DNA of 16,302 nt from contig JAIITD010000026.1 of the NCBI GenBank assembly GCA_022737715.1, positions 1 through 16,302 on the forward strand, given 5' to 3'. A program made the translations under genes and the position numbers. How positions within the stretch are numbered: the stretch's first letter is position 1; the number at the start of each line of letters is the position of its first letter. This document shows positions 8,043 to 14,688 of this stretch, one piece after another. The notes under the pieces are model-generated. The model made no database searches and had not been told where the DNA came from. It saw nothing but the letters and a program-made list of their open reading frames with translations. The DNA is from Veillonella sp. Its GTDB lineage: Bacteria > Bacillota > Negativicutes > Veillonellales > Veillonellaceae.

Positions 8043-8071
8043 ATAATAATACTCCTCTATAGAATTGTCAA
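8043..8071 (-). promoter_or_regulatory. Predicted promoter of the his operon
   Basis: On the minus strand a perfect -35 TTGACA lies at 8066-8071, followed by a 17-bp spacer and a -10 TATTAT at 8043-8048 (5 of 6 consensus bases). The start of transcription would be near 8036, giving an untranslated leader of about 88 nt before hisZG. No run of histidine codons and no T-box-sized leader is present, so control more likely acts at initiation. The promoter sits inside the inverted repeat at 8047-8084. Confidence 0.7.
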
Positions 8072-8084
8072 TAGAGGAGTATTA
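8047..8084 (-). promoter_or_regulatory. Perfect 14-bp inverted repeat: candidate his operator and/or hisK terminator
   Basis: Arms 8047-8060 (taatactcctctat) and 8071-8084 are exact inverted repeats around a 10-nt centre. The element begins 4 nt after the hisK stop codon. Its centre contains most of the his -35 box, and its downstream arm covers the spacer and touches the -10 box. Read as RNA from hisK it forms a 14-bp stem, but only an interrupted U-rich tail follows, so termination would be modest. Read as DNA it is a plausible dimeric-repressor operator that would block RNA polymerase. Both roles are inferred. Confidence 0.6.
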
Positions 8085-8087
8085 ATT

Positions 8088-8954
8088 CTAATCCCAAACC
8101 TTTGCTACATCTGCTACGCTATGCGCATCAGATCCTAGCACAAAGGGTACACCAATAATAGCAGCTATCCCTTGAATAAAGCGGCTTGGATACATTTCAC
8201 CGCAATCAGGTTTAAAGAATCCACTCATATTATAATCTAATTCTCTACCTTGAACGCGCATAATATGTAGTATATCGCTCACCAATTGAGCATTCCGTTT
8301 ATCTAAATGGTGTTCAAATCCGAAATGATGTTGGTATTTCTTGATTAGGTCAAAGTGGCCAATTCGCTTTGGCGTATACGTACCTAAATCGGCGCGCACC
8401 GCTTGGCGAATGATACTAAAGTATTTATAGTACAATTCACTTTGATTAGAAATCCAAGGGCCAAAGCCCTTTTCAAATTCCTCTGTATTATAGTCAACAC
8501 AGTAGTATTTGCCACCTACACCATCCATAAAGTGAACAGATAGTATATTATCATCCGTCAATGGACCATAGCGATCAAGAAAATCTTGGATATCGCTTTC
8601 AAAACCGGGGATATAATCCACTTCAAAGCCAAGGGAAATATCGATATGCGTACCATAGGCACGTTGTAATTCACGACCTAATTCAAGATAGGAATCCACT
8701 TGATTGAGTTTAAGAGACGCCGTATCATAAGCAACCTTGTCGCCACCGTACTCTGCCTCAAAGGCCTTTGGCAACGGCGCATGCTCTGTTAAGCACACCT
8801 TTTCAATGCGTAGTTCAATGGCCTTTTCAATCATAAGCGCCGTTCTATCGCCGCTACCATGTGGACATAATTCAGTATGAAAATGACCATCCACCAATCG
8901 GCTACGATACGTACTATTGCCTATGAACTGCCGTTCTGCTTTCATATTTATCAT
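8088..8954 (-). CDS. hisK: Histidinol-phosphatase, PHP family (HisK/HisJ type)
   Basis: The enzyme dephosphorylates L-histidinol phosphate to histidinol, the one step not encoded in the adjacent operon. It is a PHP-domain metalloenzyme of 288 residues. Visible metal-binding motifs are the first histidine pair in DGHFHTELCPHGSG, TEHAPLP, GFEVDYIPG, LSVHFMDG, RIGHFDLI and the terminal SDAHSV. The start at 8954 has AGGGG with 6-nt spacing; an ATG at 8945 is possible. The protein ends only about nine residues after SDAHS, earlier than I expect for relatives, which usually carry one more helix. All recognised metal ligands remain, so it is probably active. It could share a transcript with the GNAT gene 70 nt upstream. 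Confidence 0.9.
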   Translation of the reverse strand: MINMKAERQFIGNSTYRSRLVDGHFHTELCPHGSGDRTALMIEKAIELRIEKVCLTEHAPLPKAFEAEYGGDKVAYDTASLKLNQVDSYLELGRELQRAYGTHIDISLGFEVDYIPGFESDIQDFLDRYGPLTDDNILSVHFMDGVGGKYYCVDYNTEEFEKGFGPWISNQSELYYKYFSIIRQAVRADLGTYTPKRIGHFDLIKKYQHHFGFEHHLDKRNAQLVSDILHIMRVQGRELDYNMSGFFKPDCGEMYPSRFIQGIAAIIGVPFVLGSDAHSVADVAKVWD

Positions 8955-8978
8955 AACTTACCCCTATCTATGTATAGC

Positions 8979-9004
8979 ATACATCCGCAACCCCACGGAT
9001 ATAT
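8979..9004 (-). other. Small hairpin in the GNAT-hisK spacer
   Basis: Minus-strand RNA from this spacer can form a 9-bp stem with one G-U pair (arms 8979-8987 and 8996-9004, 8-nt loop). It lies between the acetyltransferase stop and the hisK start. No U-tract follows, so it is not a standard terminator; it may be an mRNA processing or stabilising stem, or chance. An overlapping short palindrome, ATGTAT-AGC-ATACAT, lies at 8970-8984. Confidence 0.35.
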
Positions 9005-9024
9005 GAAGTATTTAATATCTATTA

Positions 9025-9525
9025 TTATACCAATAATGCGTAAGTTTCGGTATCCTGATATTTTCCATGTTTAAACCCCACCTCAGGGGTAAGTCCACAA
9101 TAGGTAAAACCGAATCGATTATGTAATTTCGTGCTCCCCTCATTGCCGGCCGTAATAACAGATACCACATTATGCAATGTATCATCGGATTTCGCCATAG
9201 CTATAATACGTTCCATCAGTTGTGTTGCCACACCTTGACCACGGTAATCTTGATGAATATATATAGACAATTCTACAGTGCTTTTGAAAGCATCCTTTAA
9301 TCTATACGGTGAAAGCGATGCATAACCAACCACTACATCATCAATTGTCCCTACAATGATAGGGTGATGCTCATCGCTATGCGCATTATACCATTCATGC
9401 CATTCTTCTAATGTGCGCGGCTCAAGATCTAAGGTGGCTACGCCATGTTCGACCTCGTAGTTGTAAATTGTAAGACAATCCCGCACATCATTAATTACAG
9501 CCCTACGGATTTGTAATTCACTCAT
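9025..9525 (-). CDS. GNAT N-acetyltransferase, phosphinothricin-acetyltransferase-like
   Basis: This 166-residue GNAT protein transfers acetyl from acetyl-CoA to an amine. The acetyl-CoA pyrophosphate-binding motif is DYRGQGVATQLM, and RFGFTYCG follows in the expected place. The N-terminal IYNYEVEHGVATLDLEPRT and the C-terminal EVGFKHGKYQDTETY follow the pattern of the Pat/Bar/MnaT subgroup. Members of that subgroup acetylate phosphinothricin, methionine sulfoximine or methionine sulfone. The natural substrate here cannot be read from sequence. The start at 9525 has GGGAG about 9 nt upstream. It lies on the hisK strand; whether it belongs to the histidine unit functionally is unclear. Confidence 0.85.
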   Translation of the reverse strand: MSELQIRRAVINDVRDCLTIYNYEVEHGVATLDLEPRTLEEWHEWYNAHSDEHHPIIVGTIDDVVVGYASLSPYRLKDAFKSTVELSIYIHQDYRGQGVATQLMERIIAMAKSDDTLHNVVSVITAGNEGSTKLHNRFGFTYCGLTPEVGFKHGKYQDTETYALLV

Positions 9526-9616
9526 AATAATATGCTCCCGCCATATTCTACTTAATACATTCTAATTTAATATTACTAAAAATTTTATATGCCCTAGAGC
9601 AATTTGATTTTTAACA

Positions 9617-9656
9617 AAATTGAGTGGTAAAAACAACGTTTTTTACCACTCAATTT
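9617..9656 (-). terminator. Strong hairpin terminator of the ECF operon
   Basis: Two perfect 17-bp arms, 9617-9633 and 9640-9656 (aaattgagtggtaaaaa and its complement), surround a 6-nt loop. It lies 87 nt past the ecfT stop. In the minus direction the stem ends in a run of U and continues AT-rich. The stem is flanked by A and T runs on both strands, so it could stop transcription in either direction. The remaining sequence of the 218-bp spacer is AT-rich, with only a weaker AT hairpin near 9672-9693. Confidence 0.75.
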
Positions 9657-9743
9657 ATATATTTAAATTTCTTAAGAGTAAAAAATGTTATTTTTACTTC
9701 TAAATAAATTCACTCTATTTTTCTTATAAAGTCTGTCTAAAAA

Positions 9744-10412
9744 TTATAGTACTCCAAATAGAATAAGCGTAACCACAATCAACGCAACAATCACTATATA
9801 GTCTAATAGTTTAAGACCTACAGACGCTGCAAAGCTATGTGTCTTGCCTCCAAAGCCTCTAAGTTCCAAGGATAATGCCATTGTTTCAGAACGGCCCAAG
9901 GATTTTAAAAGCAATGGTTGGATAACGGAGCCATAGGATTTCATGCGTTTAAAGATATTGCCGTCTAAGGAAAGGCCTCGGCAAGACTGAGCCTCTTGTA
10001 CAGCCTTGCTTTCACCAATAAAGTCTGGTACAAAGCGAAGAGCGGCGGTAAACATAAATGCATATTCATAAGGAATTTTGCATTGTGTTACGAGGGCCGC
10101 TGTTAAATCTTGTAACTTCGTCGTTGCCAAGAGTGCAATAAATACAAGCGTCATGGCTAGCATGCGAAGGCCGGATACAACAGCAGATACAACGTCTCCA
10201 CTACCTAAGTATTGAACAACGCCTAAGAATACGGCAAATACGATTAAAGCAAATACGGCCTTATATTGTTTCCATAATAAGCCGGTCAACAAAAGCGCTA
10301 CTAATTCTACGACAACTAATGCCATTAATGACATCCAGTCTCTTAAGAAGATGGCCCATACGGATACAGCGAGGGTCATCAAAATTTTTGTTAATGGTAC
10401 TAAGCGTTCCAT
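9744..10412 (-). CDS. ecfT: ECF transporter transmembrane coupling protein EcfT
   Basis: EcfT is the membrane scaffold of an energy-coupling-factor ABC importer; it transmits ATP-driven motion from the two ATPases to the substrate-binding S protein. The 222-residue protein has hydrophobic segments around residues 5-25, 27-48, 52-70, 76-97 and 203-221. Two coupling motifs sit at the cytoplasmic ends of long helices: SCRGLSLDG near 142-150 and LELRGFGG near 182-189. These correspond to the Ala-Arg-Gly motifs that dock to the ATPases; here both begin with residues other than Ala. It is shorter than many EcfT proteins (about 260). It starts 9 nt after the ecfA2 stop, with GGAGG overlapping that stop. 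Confidence 0.88.
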   Translation of the reverse strand: MERLVPLTKILMTLAVSVWAIFLRDWMSLMALVVVELVALLLTGLLWKQYKAVFALIVFAVFLGVVQYLGSGDVVSAVVSGLRMLAMTLVFIALLATTKLQDLTAALVTQCKIPYEYAFMFTAALRFVPDFIGESKAVQEAQSCRGLSLDGNIFKRMKSYGSVIQPLLLKSLGRSETMALSLELRGFGGKTHSFAASVGLKLLDYIVIVALIVVTLILFGVL

Positions 10413-10421
10413 GGTCCCCTC

Positions 10422-11231
10422 CTATTCTGCCAATTGCGCGATAAGGCGCGTCCGTAATTCATCCATCGATTTGCAGTAGCCTAGTCCTGGTACCGCTTGT
10501 GAAAGCTCTACACTTGGTGGTTTTGTGAGACCAAGGTCATGTAGTTCATCGGTAGATTTTGAAAATAATTCTTCTGGTGTACCGTCAAAGGATACTGTAC
10601 GATGGCCCATGATGATGGCACGGGAACATTCAGAAGCCATGATTTCCATATCATGGGTAATCAATAAGATTGTAATACCTTCGCTATTCAACTGACGTAA
10701 CAAGGCCAACAATTCTTTTGTTTCCTTACCATCTTGACCACTTGTAGGTTCATCGAGGATAAGAATTCTAGACTGCATTGCCAACGCAGAAGCAATAGCA
10801 ACACGTTGCTTTTCACCACGACGCAATGTAGGTGGATACTCGTTGCGCAAATGACTGATACCGCAGCGTTCCAATACTTCGTCTACAATGTGTGTAACCT
10901 CATCTTTAGAACGACCTAAGGATTCAGGACCAAATGCCACCTCTGTAGCCACAGTAGGTCTAAACATTTGGCGATCTGGTTGTTGGAATACATACCCAAT
11001 AAATTGGCCACGTTTAGATGGCGGCATAGATGTAATATCCTTACCGTTATAACGAATATGACCTTCAGCAGCCTTTTCTAGACCTACTAAGAGACGGGTA
11101 ATCGTCGTTTTACCACAACCATTTTTACCACCAACGGCAATAAATTCGCCTTCATGAATGGTAAAGTTTACATTTCTAAAAATATCTACGGTAGGCACAT
11201 AGCCAAATCGTAAGTTTTCTACCTTAAGCAT
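10422..11231 (-). CDS. ecfA2: ECF transporter ATPase with altered signature motif
   Basis: This 269-residue ABC ATPase powers the ECF importer together with the ATPase domain of the upstream gene. Walker A is GKNGCGKT (35-42), the Q-loop VFQQPDRQMF (81-90), Walker B ILILDE (156-161) and the switch histidine His193 in LLITHD. The signature, normally LSGGQ/E, reads LRRGE at 136-140, so the serine that contacts the gamma-phosphate is replaced by arginine. One of the two composite ATP sites may therefore be weak. The C-terminal part after residue 220 is the family's dimerisation region. The start at 11231 has AGGAGG 8 nt upstream and overlaps the previous gene's stop by 8 nt, which suggests translational coupling; an earlier in-frame ATG at 11255 is less likely. 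Confidence 0.9.
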   Translation of the reverse strand: MLKVENLRFGYVPTVDIFRNVNFTIHEGEFIAVGGKNGCGKTTITRLLVGLEKAAEGHIRYNGKDITSMPPSKRGQFIGYVFQQPDRQMFRPTVATEVAFGPESLGRSKDEVTHIVDEVLERCGISHLRNEYPPTLRRGEKQRVAIASALAMQSRILILDEPTSGQDGKETKELLALLRQLNSEGITILLITHDMEIMASECSRAIIMGHRTVSFDGTPEELFSKSTDELHDLGLTKPPSVELSQAVPGLGYCKSMDELRTRLIAQLAE

Positions 11232-12798
11232 GTGCGCCACCTCCTGTACTTTCACCTATAGGATTACCATGTTCAACTTGGCTTTCACCAGCATCACTTG
11301 TATGTTCATAACGAGAACGGTCGATAGCCTTGGCCATTTCGATGTGATGAAGGCCCTTAATAGCCGATTCGATACTAAGCCAAGGTTCATCGCTATGGTA
11401 ACCGGCCTTTTCCAATTCCATATACGTTGTAAACACGGATGGCAATGCTTCTACATAAATATCATGGTTATACATGTATTCCAATGTTGTAGCCACATCG
11501 CTATCGCATACGATTTCACCATTCACCATAAGCGCCATGCGGTTAGCATATGGCAATACGGCATGTAAATCATGGTCGATAACCACAACAGTGATACCAT
11601 GATTGCGGTTTAAATCACCAACGAGGCGATATAGTTCAGCTGTCCCATCTGGGTCAAGAGAGCTCGTTGGTTCATCGAGAACGAGAACAGACGGATTGGT
11701 TGCCAACACGGAAGCAATCGCCAAACGTTGACGTTGACCGCCGGACAAGCTCGTAATTTTACGATCTTCAAGGCCTTCAATACCAACTTGTTTAAATACC
11801 TCTGCACAACGAGCATCGATGGTTGCTCGATCGTAACCACGATTTTCCATAGCAAAGGCTACTTCTTCGCGAACCGTCATTGTTACAAGTTGTGTATCGT
11901 AATCGGCAAGAACAACGCCGACATGGTTTGCTAACTCAGGAATCGATAATTGCGTTGTAGCTTTACCATCTACAAAGACCATACCTTCTAGGCGACCGCC
12001 GTAGAATTTAGGCACCGCCCCTACCATGGCCATGCAAAGCGTACTTTTACCACAGCCAGCAGGCCCTGTTACAACGAGGAAATCACCATCATGCACATCG
12101 AGGTTGATATTCTTTAATGTAGGCTCAGTCGCCTTAGGATGGTAATAATTCATATGCTCAATAGAAATCTTTGCATCCCGTTCTGGTGTAATCACGAGTC
12201 CGCTATGGTCACTAGAAGCTTCGCTACCGCTAGGCAACATGCCGCGTTTAGCAAACATCTTTTGAGCTGGAATGTACAATACTGGCGTAATCGCTGCATT
12301 TACGGCTGCTACTACTAACACGAGAGGCCACATTGCATAGAGATATACATTATTAGGCAAGTTTGCAATTTGCCATAACAACGTAACAAAAATACCACCT
12401 GATACAACAGTCGTAAAGAATGAACCTACAATCGGCGTGATTTCAAAGGAACCAATTTTACCGATTTTCATAGATGTCATAGTACGAGAAATAAATGTTA
12501 TCACCAATGCACCAGCTGGTTCGGATAACAAGTTACCATAAGGGAAGCCAGATTTGGAGGTTAACACCTCAATTAAGGCCGCCACTAAACCAATGCCCAA
12601 TGCTTGGGATACACTAGGTTTTGTCAACAAGATTGCTACGCAATACGCAGAAATCATCCAGTTTGGCGTAACCCCTGCAAAACTTGGGCTCACCAAGTGC
12701 AAAATCGTACCCAACGCGAGCATCAAGGTGCTCACCGTTACCCATCTAAACTGTCCACCCTGGTCATGGGTGTACACGAGATTCTTTATCCGTTCCAT
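11224..12798 (-). CDS. ECF transporter fusion: membrane S-like domain plus ATPase
   Basis: This 524-residue protein joins a membrane domain to an ABC ATPase. Residues about 18-186 contain five or six hydrophobic helices with TPNW, SKSGFPYGN and EPAGA between them. This resembles an ECF substrate-binding (S) component; the motif spacing recalls tryptophan-type TrpP proteins, but that is recollection only. Residues about 210-440 are an EcfA ATPase: Walker A GPAGCGKS (245-252), Q-loop Gln303, intact signature LSGGQ (351-355), Walker B VLVLDE (371-376) and His409 in VIDHD. A hydrophilic tail of about 80 residues, ending Gly-rich, follows. The gene is first in a three-gene unit with ecfA2 and ecfT and would supply both specificity and one ATPase. 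The start at 12798 has AGAGG close upstream. Confidence 0.85.
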   Translation of the reverse strand: MERIKNLVYTHDQGGQFRWVTVSTLMLALGTILHLVSPSFAGVTPNWMISAYCVAILLTKPSVSQALGIGLVAALIEVLTSKSGFPYGNLLSEPAGALVITFISRTMTSMKIGKIGSFEITPIVGSFFTTVVSGGIFVTLLWQIANLPNNVYLYAMWPLVLVVAAVNAAITPVLYIPAQKMFAKRGMLPSGSEASSDHSGLVITPERDAKISIEHMNYYHPKATEPTLKNINLDVHDGDFLVVTGPAGCGKSTLCMAMVGAVPKFYGGRLEGMVFVDGKATTQLSIPELANHVGVVLADYDTQLVTMTVREEVAFAMENRGYDRATIDARCAEVFKQVGIEGLEDRKITSLSGGQRQRLAIASVLATNPSVLVLDEPTSSLDPDGTAELYRLVGDLNRNHGITVVVIDHDLHAVLPYANRMALMVNGEIVCDSDVATTLEYMYNHDIYVEALPSVFTTYMELEKAGYHSDEPWLSIESAIKGLHHIEMAKAIDRSRYEHTSDAGESQVEHGNPIGESTGGGAHA

Positions 12799-12834
12799 AA
12801 TACCCTCTTTTCTTCAATAGAATATATACTGTTT

Positions 12835-12862
12835 ATTTTATCATTTATATGGGTATTGTGAA
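12835..12862 (-). promoter_or_regulatory. Predicted promoter of the ECF operon
   Basis: On the minus strand TTCACA (12857-12862, 5 of 6 bases) is separated by 16 bp from TAAAAT (12835-12840, 5 of 6 bases). Transcription would start about 30 nt before the fusion gene's ATG. It lies between that gene and the terminator of the preceding gene, so the ECF operon is probably an independent unit. No riboswitch-sized leader exists. Confidence 0.55.
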
Positions 12863-12901
12863 AGTTTATAATCCTTTTCTATGCAATAATATCCCTCTTA
12901 C

Positions 12902-12935
12902 AAAAAATAAAGCGACATCGAATAAACGATGCCGC
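12902..12935 (-). terminator. Intrinsic terminator of the LEA-like gene
   Basis: In minus-strand RNA a GC-rich 9-bp stem with one G-U pair (arms 12912-12920 and 12927-12935, 6-nt loop) is followed by a U-rich tract at 12902-12911. It lies about 130 nt past the stop of the gene at 13065-13532. This is the classic form of a Rho-independent terminator and separates that gene from the ECF operon. Confidence 0.8.
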
Positions 12936-13064
12936 CGCTTGAAATCATATATAGTTTTTCTATGTATGATATATATTATACATTGAGAAAGCATATATCA
13001 ATATGTGTATATAAGGATAGAGTAGATTCATTCAATCTAAAGTCTTATTCAGCCTTCTCTTCAC

Positions 13065-13532
13065 TTAGCTCTTCAGCTTTTCCTTTAGTTTCTGTTTTTC
13101 AGTAACTTTCGCTCTAATGTCTTTTGCTGCTCCTGCAGATTTTTCTTTAACAGTATCCGTAATATCCTTAGCCGCATCCGCCGTTATATCTTTTACTTCT
13201 CTAGCCTTTTGTTTTAACTCTTCAGCCTTCTCCTTAAGGGTTGCTTCTAGATCTTTTGCAACATCTGCAGACTTTGCTTTTACTAATTCATTTACATCAT
13301 GTGCTGCATCAGCCGATTTCGCCTTTACATCCGCCGCCTTTTCCTTAACTAAGACCTTTACTTCTTGCGCCGCATCAGCGGATTTAGCCTTAACATCTGC
13401 CGCCTTTTCTTTAGCCAATACCTTCACTTCTTGTGCTGCATCAGCAGTTAAGTCTTTCACAACACTAGCCTTGGATTTAGCTAATTCTTTTACGTCCTTT
13501 ACCGCATCTCCCAATTGATCTAGAAATTTCAT
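13065..13532 (-). CDS. Lys/Ala-rich amphipathic-helix repeat protein, LEA-like
   Basis: The 155-residue protein is rich in Ala, Lys, Asp, Glu and Val, with no Cys or Trp. It has no signal peptide or membrane segment. Residues 30-95 are three tandem 22-residue units beginning ADAAQEVKVL(A/V)KEK, ADAAQEVKVLVKEK and ADAAHDVNELVKAK. Each is two 11-residue periods, as in group 3 LEA proteins and apolipoproteins, which form amphipathic helices. The first two units differ in protein sequence at one position but at many third codon positions, so the repeat is old and selected. Such proteins often protect against drying or membrane stress, but the role here is unknown. The start at 13532 has GGAGG 8 nt upstream; an upstream in-frame ATG at 13580 has no such site. 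It is monocistronic. Confidence 0.8.
   Translation of the reverse strand: MKFLDQLGDAVKDVKELAKSKASVVKDLTADAAQEVKVLAKEKAADVKAKSADAAQEVKVLVKEKAADVKAKSADAAHDVNELVKAKSADVAKDLEATLKEKAEELKQKAREVKDITADAAKDITDTVKEKSAGAAKDIRAKVTEKQKLKEKLKS
13248..13445 (-). repeat. Three tandem 66-bp coding repeats
   Basis: Units at 13380-13445, 13314-13379 and 13248-13313 encode the 22-residue repeats of the LEA-like protein. The first two are nearly identical at protein level; the third has diverged. Nucleotide differences fall mostly at third codon positions. Confidence 0.75.
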
Positions 13533-13588
13533 GTTAGTTCCCTCCAAATAATTTTGTAATGAATGCCTTCTCTCTTTCAATGACAGAT

Positions 13589-13608
13589 TAAGATTAAATA
13601 TAATCTTA
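13589..13608. promoter_or_regulatory. Perfect 8-bp inverted repeat upstream of the LEA-like gene
   Basis: TAAGATTA (13589-13596) and TAATCTTA (13601-13608) flank 4 bp. The element would lie just downstream of the predicted start of minus-strand transcription, so it could be a repressor operator or a 5' hairpin protecting the mRNA. No regulator is encoded in the window to match it. Confidence 0.4.
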
Positions 13609-13626
13609 CTTTGATATCATTAAATC

Positions 13627-13656
13627 ATAATACATTCAAATTATAAAGAGTGTCCA
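13627..13656 (-). promoter_or_regulatory. Predicted promoter of the LEA-like gene
   Basis: On the minus strand TGGACA (13651-13656, 5 of 6 bases) and TATTAT (13627-13632, 5 of 6) are separated by 18 bp. The leader would be about 88 nt and would include the inverted repeat at 13589-13608. Confidence 0.45.
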
Positions 13657-13728
13657 CGCATCTTCATGTAACTATTAGAATCAGAATCTTTCTATACATA
13701 GCTTTCTCATTTCCTCGTCACATAGTTA

Positions 13729-13737
13729 TGATATAAT
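13729..13737 (+). promoter_or_regulatory. Extended -10 promoter for the Rossmann-protein gene
   Basis: A perfect TATAAT at 13732-13737 is preceded by TG and one base (TGATATAAT), the extended -10 form, which reduces the need for a -35 box. No good -35 was found. The ATG at 13772 lies about 34 nt downstream, leaving a short leader with the ribosome binding site. It points away from the LEA-like gene promoter. Confidence 0.6.
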
Positions 13738-13771
13738 GCATATATTAATTACGCCCACACAGGAGGTCTAC

Positions 13772-14428
13772 ATGTACAAATATATTACAATCTTAGGCGC
13801 TGCAGGCCAAATCGCACAACGATTGACAGCAACACTTTTAACATATACAGATATGCACATCACATTATATGGACGTCAATTGAGCACACGCATTCATCCG
13901 GAAATTTTAGAACACGAACGGGTAACTGTTATCGAAGGATCCTTTCAAAATCCTAAAAAATTAGAGGAAGCCGTTAAAAATACAGAGGTCGTATTCCTCA
14001 GCGCTATGGAAACCGGCAGTGATATGGCAGCGATTGTGAAAGCACTATCTCACCAAAACATTCGTCGTATTATCGGCTTATCCATGGCCGGTCTATCTGA
14101 CGAATTTCCAAAAGCCTTAGAAAAATGGACCTTCGATAATCTACCAATTAGCTATGTACAAGGCGAACGTCAAGCGCGCAACGTTTTACGCGAATCTAAC
14201 TTGAACTACACTATTTTGCGTTTACCTTGGCTATATAACAATATGGAGAACACGAATTATGAATTAATCGCAGAAGGCGCTCCATTCAACGACGCACAAG
14301 TTACACGCGAAGCTGTAGTAAAAGCCATTTACGATATCCTCCACGTTGAAGACGAAACACCATTCAGCCGCGCTAGCATTGGTGTAGGTGAACCAGGTAC
14401 ACACTACGATAAACCATCATTTTTATAA
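13772..14428 (+). CDS. NAD(P)-binding Rossmann-fold protein (NmrA/atypical SDR type)
   Basis: The 218-residue protein begins with a beta-alpha-beta nucleotide-binding motif, YITILGAAGQIAQRL, close to the N-terminus. This is followed by GRQ at the end of the second strand, where NADP-type enzymes often place a basic residue. The middle has the VVFLSAMETG and RRIIGLSMAG strands, and the C-terminal half has YTILRLPWLY, typical of NmrA-like and atypical short-chain dehydrogenases. No canonical YxxxK pair is obvious, so it may be a redox sensor or NAD(P)H-binding protein rather than a classical dehydrogenase. The start at 13772 has AGGAGG 5 nt upstream; an earlier in-frame ATG at 13736 overlaps the -10 box and is rejected. 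It is followed 38 nt later by a small gene in the same unit. Confidence 0.82.
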   Translation: MYKYITILGAAGQIAQRLTATLLTYTDMHITLYGRQLSTRIHPEILEHERVTVIEGSFQNPKKLEEAVKNTEVVFLSAMETGSDMAAIVKALSHQNIRRIIGLSMAGLSDEFPKALEKWTFDNLPISYVQGERQARNVLRESNLNYTILRLPWLYNNMENTNYELIAEGAPFNDAQVTREAVVKAIYDILHVEDETPFSRASIGVGEPGTHYDKPSFL

Positions 14429-14466
14429 ACCTATCAAGATAAATTACCATATATTAGGAGACATCT

Positions 14467-14643
14467 ATGGAAAATTCAAATGATACAATCACCCTAGAAA
14501 ATAAAACATATAATATGTTAAAAGCCCAGTTAGAGATATTAACCTCTCTAGTAGAAGGACAAAATGATATCATTCAAGGACGTACAACAACCATAGATGA
14601 AACTTTTAATAGTATTGATAAAGTGATACAGCAATTGGACTAA
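14467..14643 (+). CDS. Small 58-residue protein of unknown function
   Basis: The frame encodes a 58-residue, mostly helical, acidic protein: residues 1-16 are polar, then YNMLKAQLEILTSLVEGQND and IIQGRTTTIDETFNSIDKVI follow. AGGAG at 14456-14460 with 6-nt spacing and a following terminator support real expression. The central heptad-like pattern of Leu and Ile suggests a helical pair. The spacing of the E-G-x-N-D-I-x-x-G-R segment and the later D-E-x-F-x-x-I recalls the C-terminal, toxin-binding part of Phd/YefM antitoxins. However, there is no DNA-binding domain and no toxin gene beside it, so this is only a resemblance. It is 38 nt after the Rossmann-protein gene and shares its terminator. 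Confidence 0.72.
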   Translation: MENSNDTITLENKTYNMLKAQLEILTSLVEGQNDIIQGRTTTIDETFNSIDKVIQQLD

Positions 14644-14688
14644 TCTAATATTAATATGCTTAATAGTTTATAAAACTCCCCAATATCT

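Noticed and set aside
7949..8087. Histidine T-box or His-rich leader peptide before hisZG
   Set aside because: The space after the predicted transcription start is under 90 nt, too short for a T-box. No run of histidine codons exists; the only tiny frames have at most one His codon.
9657..9743. A small gene or mobile-element remnant in the AT-rich ECF/GNAT spacer
   Set aside because: No open frame with a ribosome binding site and no terminal inverted repeats with target duplications were seen. The hairpin beside it is adequately explained as a terminator.
13117..13518. Plus-strand Ser/Ala-rich frame of 133 residues opposite the LEA-like gene
   Set aside because: Its open length and repeats are a by-product of the Lys/Ala codon bias on the other strand. 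The minus frame has a ribosome binding site, promoter and terminator.
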